Assembly (NCBI GenBank): GCA_963565915.1
Contig: OY751493.1
Coordinates: 2,976,001-3,040,000 of the forward strand
Origin: Entoloma clypeatum
Lineage: Eukaryota > Basidiomycota > Agaricomycetes > Agaricales > Entolomataceae
Direction of reading: 5' to 3'
DNA length: 64,000 bases
A model generated the notes under the pieces. It saw only the letters and a program-made list of their open reading frames with translations, was not told the DNA's origin and did no database searches. The translations under genes were made by a program, and so were the position numbers. Positions 53,805 through 63,748 of the stretch are shown piece by piece (the first letter of the stretch is position 1; every line of letters begins with the position of its first letter).

Positions 53805-55770
53805 TTGAGGATGATGGACATCAACCAAGAGCGAATGGGGCCAGACAAGTTTGTAGATGAGATTGAACTTGATGGTTCGTCAAAACCCTCTCTCAAACCT
53901 TATCAATTGCGGAATGCTAATAATACCTCTCAACAGACGTATAATATATTAGCCAGTACCAGTACAGTTTGCGTAGATCACTTCAGCAGTGATCTACATA
54001 AAAAATATATAAAACATTTTGCTTCCTGTACACATTGTAAGGAAAAAGAACGCGCACAATGGATACTAGATTCCGGTGCTTCTTTACACTTTACACATGA
54101 GTTTAAAGACTTTGCATACTATAGACCTCTCACGGTCAAGCGATTCGTCCAAACTGCTGCTAAAGGAAAGAAACTGGAAATACTCGGAGTTGGGGCCATT
54201 CCAGTATGGCACACCCTAAATGGGGAAGTTAAAACCCATCTTCTCAGACCGGTATTCTACATCCCGGACATGGACACACGCCTATTGTCCCTAGGCGTCT
54301 TTCTTAACCATGGTTACAAAGTAGACGGGACTTGTGGAGAAATCAACATCTCCAAAGGGCTGAACAAAATCCAGTTTTCGCCCCACATTCTTGGTCAAAC
54401 CATTTACTGGTTAGACACTGAAATACGCTATGATCAGATCCATGCGATCTCGAGTGAAATCACTGTCGAAACATGGCACAAACATCTTGGTCATCCAAAT
54501 GATCAAGCACTCAGAAAGATTCCCACCAGTACCAAAGGGGTACCTGAAACATTAGTATGTGAGAAATCACAGGAAAGTTGTACAGGTTGCCTCAAAGGGA
54601 AAATGCCGAATCAGTCATATCCCAATTCAATGACAAGGGCAACTAAAACCTTTGATCTGATCCATTCCGACCTCAAACAGATATCCACAGCATCCTACCA
54701 CAAATACAAATATTTTCTTACATTTTTGGACGACTTTTCATCCCACGTCTGGGTCGTCTTGCTTAGAAAGAAGTCGGATGCCATCACGGAGTTAAGACAA
54801 TTTCTTGCGATGATCCAGAATCAGTTCGCCGCCACTCCTAAAAAATGGCGAGTTGATGGAGGTGGAGAGTTCGACGAATACAAGGATGTACTTGCCGATC
54901 ATGGAATTCTAATTGATATTACGCTCCCATATAAGCATCAGCAGAATGGTAGAGCAGAAAGGATCAATCAAACTCTATGGGAGAAATCTCAGGCCTTATG
55001 CTTCGACACATGTTTACCACCTATGTGGTGGGAATTCTGTTTGGAACATGCAGCATTCCTGTACAACAAAACCCCTATGCATCGACTCGGATGGGAAACA
55101 CCCCATTTCAGGGTCAACAATGAGATCCCCGACATGTCAAACATCAGAGTCTTCGGATGTCAGGGATATGTGTATATCCCAAAAGAAAAACGTAGAAATT
55201 CCCTGGAATCCAGATCTCGATTGATGATTTATCTCAGATCAAAACCAGGGGTCAAAGGATACCGTTTCATGGATCCTGAGACTAATACAATTTTCATGGG
55301 TGGAAAAGCTATCTTCGATGAAAGCAAGTACCCCAGATGCCATATCGATCCACTGCCAGAAAACCATCCAGAAATGGAAAATCCAGAACCGGCTGATGAG
55401 TTTGAGGACCTCATCCCCGGAAATGATGACAATTATAATCATTATGAAAAACCTCACGACCCAGTTCCTACTGGACAGGATCACCCTGAATCAGACGATG
55501 ACTTGCCGACTAACGAGCCCGACGACGACCCACGAGTACCCACTCCGGAACCTGAACAAGTACCAGATCAACCGATCAGGGAACGACGAGTTCGGAAGAT
55601 GCCAGGCAGCATCTATGGGGAAGACACTCCTGCTTCTGATCTTGAAAAATTAGATCGAAGACGGAGATTAGGCGGTCAAACAGCATGGATGAATGATCTC
55701 CTAATGGAGGCAATCTCTATCCAAGTTGGCATTATCGAAATGTCACACAAAGAAATATACACTCTTCTGG
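53805..55770 (+). pseudogene. pol: Copia D2 protease and integrase, cut before RT
   Basis: Continuous frame with a protease site WILDSGASLHFTHEF (about 54060), integrase HHCC (WHKHLGHPNDQ...CTGCLKGK), D-D-E (HSDLKQI, RVDGGGEFDE, NGRAERINQT) and the GKAIFDESKYPR linker entry. It then continues into an acidic, Pro-rich linker (about 55430-55600) and RRVRKMPGSIYGEDTPASD. At about 55770 the sequence switches to an inverted piece of copia RT. RT and RNase H do not follow in this orientation. Confidence 0.88.
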
Positions 55771-55950
55771 CGCGCTTTCAAACGCCTGTCGGATTTTTCA
55801 TTGTAAACCCATTTGTTCCTTAGAGCCTTCCTCCCTGCAGGTAGGGGTACTAGCTCCATGATCACCCCACGGCTTTTGAGCATGTCTAGCTCTTTTCGTT
55901 CTGCCGCATACCAATCTTCTTTGTTCCTGACATGGTCTGAGTTCATCCGA
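55771..55950 (-). pseudogene. Copia RT N-terminal fragment, inverted
   Basis: The minus strand reads KEDWYAAERKELDMLKSRG, then LPAGRKALRNKWVYNEKSD and LKAR, the conserved start of copia RT. It is joined head-on to plus-strand D2 on the left and to gypsy C RT on the right, with a few bases of possible microhomology. It supplies the RT segment that lies between D2's linker and the RT part at 63748-62627. Confidence 0.7.
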
Positions 55951-57058
55951 GTCCTTTTTAGCCATGAAGAAAAAGGGTGATGCCATTGGTGATTTCAAGG
56001 GTCTGATGTACCCCTTTCGAAGGTTCTCATCAAGGAATTTGTCCAATTTTGTTTGTTCTTCCGGTGACAAAGGATAAACCTTACAGTCTTTTGGGGTGAA
56101 GTCCGGTTTTAAGTCAATTGCATGGTCCCATGGTTTGTGTTCTGGTAATCTCTCAGATGCCATTTTCTCGAACACCTTCTGATACTGATCGTATCGTCCT
56201 GGTAGTTCTTTCTTCGGTTTGTCCATGGTGTCCGTATTGTGTGAGAGTTTCTGGGAGATTGAGGTTTTGGCTTGGATCCAAATATCCTCAATGGGTTCGT
56301 CCATTGCGACATATGTCCTGAATAGGTCAAGGTCATCATCTGATTCTTCATCTATCCTTTTCAAGATAGGTCCATTTGCCGGTAGAGCCTCCTTTTCTGA
56401 TTTAAGGGTCTCTTCATCATTAATTTCTTCTATCGTCGTGTAGATCTTTTGTTCGGGTTTTTCTTTCATCCATGCAGCAATTGCAATGGGTTTCTTGTCT
56501 TTTGACGCCAAGAGCTCATCAAATTTCTTCCTCATGACTCCTGCTAGGGTCTTCTTGAACCTGATAGTTTTGATATCCAAGGTTCCTTTTTCCCAATCAA
56601 TCTTTGGGTTGTATTGTTTTAACCATGGTAACCCCAAAATGGCGGTTTCCTTTCCAAGTCTGGTGACCAAGAATCTGACGTCGAGTTCTTTGTCATCAAT
56701 CCAGATCTTCTTCCATGTGCAATGGGTGATCGTCCCTTCCTTGTTCTTTGTTCCATCCACATTGAACACACGAATGGGCTTTAGTAACGGAATAAGCTCC
56801 ATTCAGTTGGCTGTGGCAAACTTCTGATCCAAGAAGGTTCCTCCTGCTCCTGAGTCTATCAGGGCATTTATCTTTCATCAATGCTTTCTCCTTCTCCTGA
56901 CATTGAAATGGGGATTGAAAAAGATTTGTCATTCATGTCGACTACAATTACAGGGGATAGGGAGATTGAAAACTGAGCGGAGGCTGACATCAGTACAGGC
57001 CGCTTTATTGAAAACCCTGTTTCTCCATCTTGGAGATTAAGGCGTCTTGTTCTTCATT
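55951..57058 (-). pseudogene. pol: Gypsy C protease and start of RT
   Basis: On the minus strand the order is the end of gag (EEQDALISKMEKQG), a linker, the protease ALIDSGAGGTFLDQKFA (about 56860-56810), then a frame interrupted by TGA at about 56803. A long open part follows (PIRVFNVDGTKNKEGTITH; AILGLPWLKQYNPKIDWEKG; KPWDHAIDLKPDF; RPLKSPMASPFFFMAKKD). It ends at DELRPCQ inside the first RT motif, where the copia RT fragment begins. A frameshift near 56880 also separates protease from upstream sequence. Confidence 0.82.
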
Positions 57059-57671
57059 TAGTGTTTAAAGGTCCGGTTCGGTCTGGTTTTTGACCCTCAA
57101 AATATTGAGACCAAGACCGAGACCAATTTTTTGGTTCACATGATCTCGAAAAAACTGAACCAGACCATGTGAAACCGGTCATACCGGTTCTGTTTCTCAG
57201 ATAGAATGAAACCAAGACCAGTTCAGACTGGTCTTCACCCGTGGTTGGTATACTCACCAACCGCGGTGTGTTTTTGGAGTTTTTGATGATTGTTTGACTT
57301 TATTTGGGTTTTTGATATCAAAGAATCATCAAAAAATTCAAGATTGGACCGCAGTTCGTCAGTATACCAACTGCGGTTTTTTTTTAAAAATTTTTGATAT
57401 CAGAAATTGGTCAAAGAATCACTGAAAAACTTGGAGTTTAACTGCAGTTGGTGAGTATACCAACTGTGGGTGACCGTTGGTCAAAGACTGGTTTAAACCA
57501 GTTCAAACCGGTTTCTCAGCGGTCTCTGAAAATCCTGAAAAAAGACGAACTGGAAACCGGTTGTGATCCAAAACCTTAAAGACCGAGACCGGCAGTCTGG
57601 TCTTTCACCGGTTCGGTTCCATCCGGTCTCAGTCTGAAACCAACAAAAGTAAACTGGACCTCGAAACACTA
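57059..57671. mobile_element. hAT-like MITE, copy 3 (613 bp, intact ends)
   Basis: Ends TAGTGTTTAAAGGTCC and TAGTGTTTCGAGGTCC (read inward), perfect 8-bp duplication TCTTCATT at 57051-57058 and 57672-57679. It interrupts gypsy C gag, and removing it with one octamer restores that reading frame. Nearly identical to copy 2 at 18430, so the two moved relatively recently. Confidence 0.92.
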
Positions 57672-58517
57672 TCTTCATTTGGTAAGTCTTTAAAAATGCC
57701 TCGGATATGGGCATATGCATCGGAAGCTTTCTTGAACGTGTTGTTCACAACCAGGGTCTTTCCTCCTTTGTGTGCATCAGCACGGTGTCCTGCCTGATGG
57801 CAGACAAAGCACAACCCTTTTTTGAAGTGGTCGTCTCCCCCCTCGGCAGTCAGCCGGTCGATGTCCATGGCATTTGGGTCTGGGGCGAAGTGTGTGTTCC
57901 GGGGTGTAGGGTTATAGTTAACCTTGAACTTCTTTCTTCCTCCATCGGGTCTAAGCCTTTGAGAGACTGCCTTGGCTCTCCTCCACTGGTTGTCCAATCT
58001 GGACGCCGTGGTGTACCATTCGTCAACTGTTCCTGGGATCTTGTCTAGGCCCAGGATCTTGTCTCGGAGCGCATGTGGCAATGCCTCCATGAAGTAATCC
58101 TTGAGGGATCGCTCCTCTGTGATCAAACTCTCTGCAACCCATAGTTTGAATTTTTCTACAAATTCATCAGCTGTCATGCCCTCCATCTTCTGCGTCTTCA
58201 TCATAGTTAACGCGTCTCCTTCCTTGTCAACCAGGGAAAATGACTTCCTCCTTTCATGTACGAGACCGTGAAGAGGATTTTCTTTTTGTCGGAGTTGTAG
58301 ACGTCATCGTTCATTTCCAAATATAAGTTTGCATTGAACAAAAATTCTGACAGCTTTCTTCTGTCTCCATTGAAGATCGCCGGCGGGCTGATCTTGATCT
58401 CTTTGTCTGGGGTTCTTGCCTGAGAAGTCATTTCTACAGGTGCTGGTTTCACTGGGGTGTCTGGGGTCTTTGGTCTGGGTGCAGCAACAGCAACAGCTGG
58501 CGGCGGTGGGATTCGTC
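57672..58517 (-). pseudogene. gag: Gypsy C gag, frameshifted
   Basis: Minus-strand Gag: the N-terminal part (TPDKEIKISPPAIFNGDRRK; FLFNANLYLEMNDDVYNSDK) starts at about 58510. A deletion/frameshift near 58240 leads to the second part (MTADEFVEKFKLWVAES; YFMEALPHALRDKILGLDK; VDEWYTTASRLDNQWRRAK), followed by one zinc knuckle CFVCHQAGHRADAH whose last ligand is His rather than Cys. The MITE cuts the frame after IFKDLPNE. Family is clear from the RLDNQWRRAK-to-knuckle layout of fungal gypsy Gag. Confidence 0.85.
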
Positions 58518-58519
58518 TT

Positions 58520-58977
58520 TGTTATGGTTGACAAACCCATGCGATGCTTAGGCAGAGAGGCTTAAGTAGCAAAGGCGGATACCAAGGTGATTGCTAGATC
58601 TGGGGAATACATGCAATGTATCTACCCTATATATACTAGAAGGTCGAGTCATCTAGATGACTCTAGAGCGGTTCCGGTCTGACTCCAGAAGCGGACCCGG
58701 AGTAGGTGTCTATGGTAACTGCTGCGGCGTGAGTCAGAGTATCTAAGTATAGTCCAATAAGTAACATGATGTCAAGGATGTGTGAGAGTAACCATCTAGA
58801 TATGGTAACGATGACCATACTGTAGTGAGTAAGCGGAGGCCGGGGCCCGAATGATGTAAAAGTGAATAGTAAGCATGAAACCAATAGATAAGATGAAACT
58901 GGCCATTAATCAGATAAGGCCTCTATGTCTTGTATCTTGTCCGAGCGATCAATGCCATGGATAGCGAATCCATAACA
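58520..58977 (-). repeat. 5' LTR of gypsy C
   Basis: 458 bp, TGTTATGGTTGAC...GAATCCATAACA on the plus strand. It lies immediately upstream of gypsy C gag. No second copy was found in the window. A TATATA motif at about 58631-58636 (minus sense) may be the promoter. Confidence 0.7.
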
Positions 58978-59439
58978 GTCTTGGGGAGAGGTAAGAGGGT
59001 GTTGTGGGGTTGACGAGGTCTTTACACTCCCCCACATCTTCTAGCGGATTCCGAGCAGAATCTGAAATTCCAGCAGGAATCCATTCAGATTCCTGTCAGA
59101 ATTTTGGCTCTCTAGATGACAGAAAATGGCTGTAAATAGTTAGAAAAATTACGATTGGATTCCAATCGGAATCATCAGAATCCCAGCGGAATGTCATTCC
59201 GACAGGAATCCCAGCTTCGGAATGGTTGAATTCTGACAGAGTCCACAGGAATTCCACAGGAATTCCTGTGGACTTATGCAGCAGAATTCCGAAGCATGGT
59301 AACACGACGTGGTGGTGGTCACATGCTTAGTCACATGACTTATCTGCCATATCATCGATCAGCAAACCTCCTTGACCTCGACCACACTGTCACCCAGCAA
59401 CCCAGCAAAACCAGAAACCCAGAAAAACCCAAGAAAACC
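58978..59439. other. Palindrome-rich interval (GGAATTCC words)
   Basis: No gene. About 59040-59300 is dense in GGAATTCC, GGATTCC, GAATCC and their inverses, including an exact inverted repeat around CACAGGAATTCCTGTGGAC (about 59255-59273). It may be another degenerate MITE. The last 100 bp would be the leader of the gene fragment at 59440. Confidence 0.4.
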
Positions 59440-60604
59440 ATGATGATGACAACCCGCAAAGCCGCCACCGCCACCGTCGCTGCCGCTGCCGCTGAACTCC
59501 TGACCACAAGGAGCGGCCACATCCGCACGACGCCTGCTCCGCCTTCGTCCTGTGGTCGCAAGCGTGCCACGTCAGCGAACGACAAGGACAATGATGCCTG
59601 CAAATGCGTCAAAGCCGCCACCACCGCCCAGCCGAAGAAGGCCACGAAGAAGGCCATGGCGAGCAAGCCCGCGGCAGGGTGCGTATCCGACCACCCCGTC
59701 CCTCCGTTACTCACTGCCCGCCTGCAGCACCACAGACGAGGCCGGCCCCACCGGTAAAAAGACCGGCACCGCTGGCAAAAGACCCGCAAGGGCAAGGCCG
59801 CCGCCGCTACGAGTGCCGCTGAGCCCCACCTCATGAAGTGGGGTTTTTTTTTCTTTTTTCTTTCTTTATTCTCACAAAAACAGCGCCTCCAGGACCGAGC
59901 GGCAGCTCGAGGCCCTCGGCATCCCGATTGTGCCGCCCCCACATGCCCCTGCTGCCGTCTTGACACCTGCAGCGTCAAAGCCAGGGGGCACAGGTCGCGC
60001 CCACCAGCCGGCACCCCCAACTGCCAGTGACAGCGAAGAGGAGGGGAACAAGGAAGGAGACGAGGAGGGTGAGGACGAGGAAGGGGGTGAGGACGAGGGG
60101 GGTGAGGACAGGAGCACGGAAGAAGGGAGCACGGACAATGAGGACAAGGAAGAGGAGGACAAGGAAGAGGAGGATGAAGAAGAGGAGGATGAGGAAGGGG
60201 AGGAGGAGGAGGAGGAGGAAGAAGAGGACGGGGAGGACGCACAGGGGGACGGGGACGCCCCAGTCGAGGATGACGACGGCGGCAACGGCACAAGTGACGG
60301 GGACGATACCATCCCCTTCCCTGCCCCCTCCACCATGGCCTCTTGCCCCCCCTCCACCTCCCTTGCCACCTCCACCTCCCGCCCCATCTCTCACGCCATC
60401 TCCCGCGCACCGTCTCCTGCCCCCAATGGCAGTGCACATGTCATCTCCCACGCGCTGTCTCTTGCCCCTGGTGGTGTTACCCCTCGTGGGATGTCTCGCG
60501 CAACCTCTCCCACCCATGGTGTGAGCCCCGGTGCCACCTCTCGTGTCCCATCTCGCGCCACCTCTTGTGTCCTGTCTCGCGTGGCCTCTCATGTCCCATC
60601 TCGT
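59440..60604 (+). pseudogene. 5' part of a gene for an acidic, low-complexity protein (host-like), truncated
   Basis: From ATG 59440: MMMTTRKAATATVAAAA, then a Lys/Ala-rich part (KKATKKAMASKPAAG), typical of nuclear low-complexity proteins. A 49-bp GTGCGT...CTGCAG stretch (59679-59727) and a 46-bp GTGGGG...AAACAG stretch with a T-rich tract (59838-59883) look like introns. The second joins frames correctly (...EPHLM to ASRTERQLEALGIPIV), whereas the first leaves the frame unresolved. The last block has a Glu/Asp-rich run (about 60040-60240) and a Ser/Pro/His-rich repetitive tail. It stops at the gypsy C junction near 60605. Function is unknown. It could also be an element-borne ORF. Confidence 0.45.
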
Positions 60605-61265
60605 GATTGAATGAAGGAACGGTGAAGAACGCATACCCGTTACCCCTGGTCAGAGATTTACTTGACAAACTGAAAGGAGCAAAGGTCTTCACTAAACTGG
60701 ACATGTGTTGGGGATACAACAACATGCGGATCAAGCCTGGCGATAAATTGAAGGCTGCCTTCAAAACCAATTGAGGGTTGTACAAACCCTTGGTTGCCTT
60801 CTTCGGACTGGCAGGCATGCCACCCACCTTCCAGGCAATGATGAATGAAATCTTCAAAGAAGAACTTGAAGAAGGATGGTTACTCATTTATTTGGACGAC
60901 ATCTTCATATTCTCAACCAATGATGAAGACGACACCGAACAGACATTCCGTGTACTCTGAAAGATGATAGAAAATGACCTCTATCTCAACCTAGAAAATG
61001 CGAATTTGGAGTCAGGCAGTGTGAATACCTCGGACTCATTATCAAAGAAAATGAAATCACGATGGACCCCATTAAATTATCGGGGATAGCAAAATGGCCG
61101 GAACCCGTAACTGTGAAACAGGTCAGATCCTTCCTTGGATTTGGAAACTTCTATTGAAGGTTTATCGGACATTACTCGGACATTGCCAAACCCCTGAATG
61201 ATCTGACCAAGAAGGATCAGGAATGGGAATGGAATGAGGACTGCCAAACAGCATTTGATGTGTTT
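60605..61265 (+). pseudogene. Gypsy C RT fragment, inverted relative to its other halves
   Basis: Plus-strand [40 protein letters not shown], then the catalytic box LIYLDDIFIFS (about 60890), the [12 protein letters not shown] region and DLTKKDQEWEWNEDCQTAFD. There are stops at 60772, 60958 and others (one TGA after KTN where Arg is usual), and a 1-nt loss near 60998. The last codons (...TAFD) are those that precede [15 protein letters not shown] at 34078 (minus) in an uninterrupted gypsy. Confidence 0.8.
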
Positions 61266-61385
61266 GTAAGCGGGACCTAGAACACGAGTGGACCGTGTAA
61301 GTCCTCAGGGAGTCCAAAGAAGGAACGACTGTATTAGATCATACCTAGAACACGAGTGGACCGTGTAACTACAGGTACATGAGTA
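61266..61385. other. Rearranged filler at the 3' end of copia E
   Basis: It contains the 23-nt-scale word CCTAGAACACGAGTGGACCG twice (about 61266 and 61350) and, between them, a second 35-bp piece of the copia E LTR. It is probably junction debris from rearrangement or slippage. Confidence 0.45.
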
Positions 61386-61546
61386 TGATAGAGTAGGCGG
61401 GATGAATACAACAATGCACTTACATCCTCAGGAAGTCCAAAGAAGGAACAACTGAGGACGCAAGTGTCGATTGTCAATATATATAATGTATACGCAATCA
61501 CATGGGGAAATGTAGGTAAGCGATGATATATGACATATGTCCAACA
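61386..61546 (-). repeat. 3' LTR of copia E (inverted block)
   Basis: 161 bp, homologous to 34079-34238. In the element orientation a G-rich tract (GATGGGGGTG, 61556-61547) precedes it as a polypurine tract. Confidence 0.75.
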
Positions 61547-61623
61547 CACCCCCATCAGCGCGACAGAATGGATGTGAGGGAGAAGTATGTAAAGGACAGT
61601 GGAAAAAGAGAGAATAAGAAGTT

Positions 61624-62073
61624 TCAGGGGCGCCAGACCAGTCCCAAGGATTTGCAATGTTTCTTGTGTAATGCTGGGGGTAATGCCTTGGTGAATATAT
61701 CAGCGACCATGTCATTGGTAGATATCCATGACGTCCCAAAGGTACCAGACGTGACAAGGTTCTGAAGGAAATGGTGTCGGATGTCGATGTGTTTTGTTCT
61801 GTTGTTGATAGCATCTGACTCGGCGAGGTGTAAAGCGCTTTGATTGTCGCATAAGATGGAAAATGGACGGGGAAAGGGTAATTGTGTCGCCTCAAGGAAT
61901 GAGCAGATCGCCATCGCTGCCCGAAAGCACCATCCTAGTGAAAGATATTCTGCTTCCGTGGATGACAGCACGACAGTCTTCTGTTTACTCACTGAATAGT
62001 CGATGAGAGCCCCATAGAGAAAGATTGCGTGACCAGAAATGCTACAGCGATCTGTAGAGTCAGATGCCCAATC
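61624..62073 (-). pseudogene. Copia E RNase H, C-terminal part (inverted block)
   Basis: The minus strand reads WASDSTDRCSISGHAIFLYG, then SKQKTVVLSSTEAEYLSLG, ILCDNQSALHLAESD, KHIDIRHHFLQNLV and ADIFTKALPPALHKK, the end of copia RNase H. It starts directly at the copia D LTR with CAATC, complementary to GATTG at 51833-51837, so it is the continuation of the RNase H broken at 51837. The frame is open to its stop at 61624. Confidence 0.85.
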
Positions 62074-62385
62074 TGTTGAAGTTCCATCTGGGTGCCAGCC
62101 ACAGGCATACTGAGCAACACAGCTACAGTGTGGAAGTACTCTACTTAACCGTTCTAGCCACTTACATGGTTTGGGAGGGTGAGGCTGGTGAGAGCGGTTG
62201 AGGCTGATGAGAGCGATGGAGCTGGTTAAGAGTCAAGAGACAACTTTTTGATATTGACAGTTTCCTGGTCTTATATACCGTGCTACTGTTTGTACCAACC
62301 AAATAAGTATGTAATCGAAGATATCTAAATGGTCACGTGATGTAATCTAATCTAATCTAATCTACGTGATGGAAAAGTTTCAACA
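62074..62385 (-). repeat. 3' LTR of copia D2 (inverted block)
   Basis: 312 bp, same as 51838-52149 but on the minus strand. The flanking CAATC (62069-62073) is the matching target duplication. Confidence 0.88.
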
Positions 62386-62392
62386 CCCCCCC
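62386..62392 (-). promoter_or_regulatory. Copia D polypurine tract
   Basis: Seven G in element sense (TATGGGGGGG) immediately before the 3' LTR, the expected plus-strand primer. Confidence 0.7.
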
Positions 62393-62455
62393 ATATTTAG
62401 TACATACTTCTAAATACATCTTTTACTTTTTCCCATATAGGTACTCTTTCTTCGT

Positions 62456-63748
62456 CTAGTTTTTAAGTAATCCGAAGTACAGGATAAACTTGCTAAAGAG
62501 GATTTTCCCCAGATTCTTAGTTAAAAGGTCTGCAGGGTTATTCACTCCTTCAATGAATTCGACCGTAATAACGCCTTCGGATACTTTTTCTCTGACAAAG
62601 TGGAATCGCACGTCAATGTGCTTGGATCACTTTTCAGTTACAGGATTGGATGCAATGAATACAGAGCCATTGTTATCTCCATTAAGCCATGCCACTGCAC
62701 GACTGCAATCTGATAGCGCCATGTATTCTGCTTCTGTGGATGAGAGGGCAATGGTTTTCTGTGCTGATGAAACCCATGTTACTGCTCCAGACGCTAGTGA
62801 TATGAAGTAGCCAGTGGTGGATTTCCTGGTGTTTTCGTCTGATGCCCAATCAGAGTCTGTAAAAGCATAGATCCCTTTCCCGGAATCACCATCATACATG
62901 ATCGCATAATTTTTTGTTGCCTTCAAATATCTGCAAATATCCCTAGCCACTTCTAAATGGCGTTTGGTGGGGTTTGCGGAGAATTGAGACATTTTGATTA
63001 CAGCGAAACAAATGTCGGGTCTTGTCCCAATCATTAAGTATAATAATGATCCGATGACGGATTGGTATTTGGACCTAAGTTCGGCATTGGGTTCATCCTC
63101 GGACTTCATGGGTTTGTATCCTGTCGGGAGTGGGGTATGGGTGGCATTGGATTCACTCATCCCCATATGTGCGAGTATTTTCTCAAGGTAAGGTACTTGA
63201 TCGATGAGGATCCGCTTCCCATGTTGCCTTATTTGGATCGAGAGAAATTCCTTTGGTTCACCATCAGACACCAGGTGTCCTAGGTCCCTACATTCCCATG
63301 TTGTCATGAAGGCCTTCTTTTTCTCTAGCGTGTATTCCCGGTTTGTGCCGAGAAAAGCAGAGTCATCGACATAAATGACGGCGATCACAATTTCCCCTTT
63401 GGTACTTGTGTGAATAAAAACTCCCGCATCGGAGTGTAGCCGGACAAAGCTGAGCTTTTTCATGGAGGAATCGAGTTCTCTCCACCAGGCTAATGCGGCC
63501 TGCTTGAGTCCGTATAGGGCTTTGAATAGTTGGTACACGAAGTGTTCTTTCCCTTTTACTATGTAACCCTCAGGCTGTTGCATGTAAATTACCTCATGGA
63601 GTGTTCCATAGAGGAAGGCTGATGAGACATCCAAGAATGTCATGAACCACCCTTCAAGGGCTGTCAATGCCAGAATTAATTGGACAGTCTCGTACCTCAC
63701 TACTGGTGAGAAGATCTGATCGAAATCAATCCCTTCTGTTTCTTTAGA
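62456..63748 (-). pseudogene. pol: Copia D RT and RNase H (inverted block)
   Basis: Minus-strand frame from ETEGIDFDQIFSPVVRYET through FMTFLDVSSAFLYGTLHEVI, EGYIVKGKEHFVYQLFKALYG and the catalytic box VIYVDDSAFLG. It continues through RPDICFAVIKMSQFSANPT, then RNase H (FTDSDWASDENTRKSTTGYF; TIALSSTEAEYMALSD; SKHIDVRFHFVREKV; PADLLTKNL). An in-frame TGA at about 62627 (CGA expected before SKHID) is the only clear lesion. A small frameshift near 63700 separates the first 15 residues. This is the best preserved RT of the copia D family here. Confidence 0.88.

Larger units (their letters stand above)
51838..55770 (+). mobile_element. Copia D2, 5' part
   Basis: 5' LTR, half-tRNA PBS, leader, gag, protease and integrase in plus orientation, ending at about 55770 in the integrase-RT linker. 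The target is GATTG (51833-51837) in copia E. The 3' LTR with the matching CAATC (62069-62073) and most RT/RNase H lie at 62074-63760 in minus orientation. Confidence 0.85.

Noticed and set aside
59352..60634. Minus-strand frames of 219-361 codons rich in Pro/Arg/Ser
   Set aside because: Antisense of the Glu/Asp-rich and Ser/Pro-rich plus-strand coding region; low complexity explains their openness.
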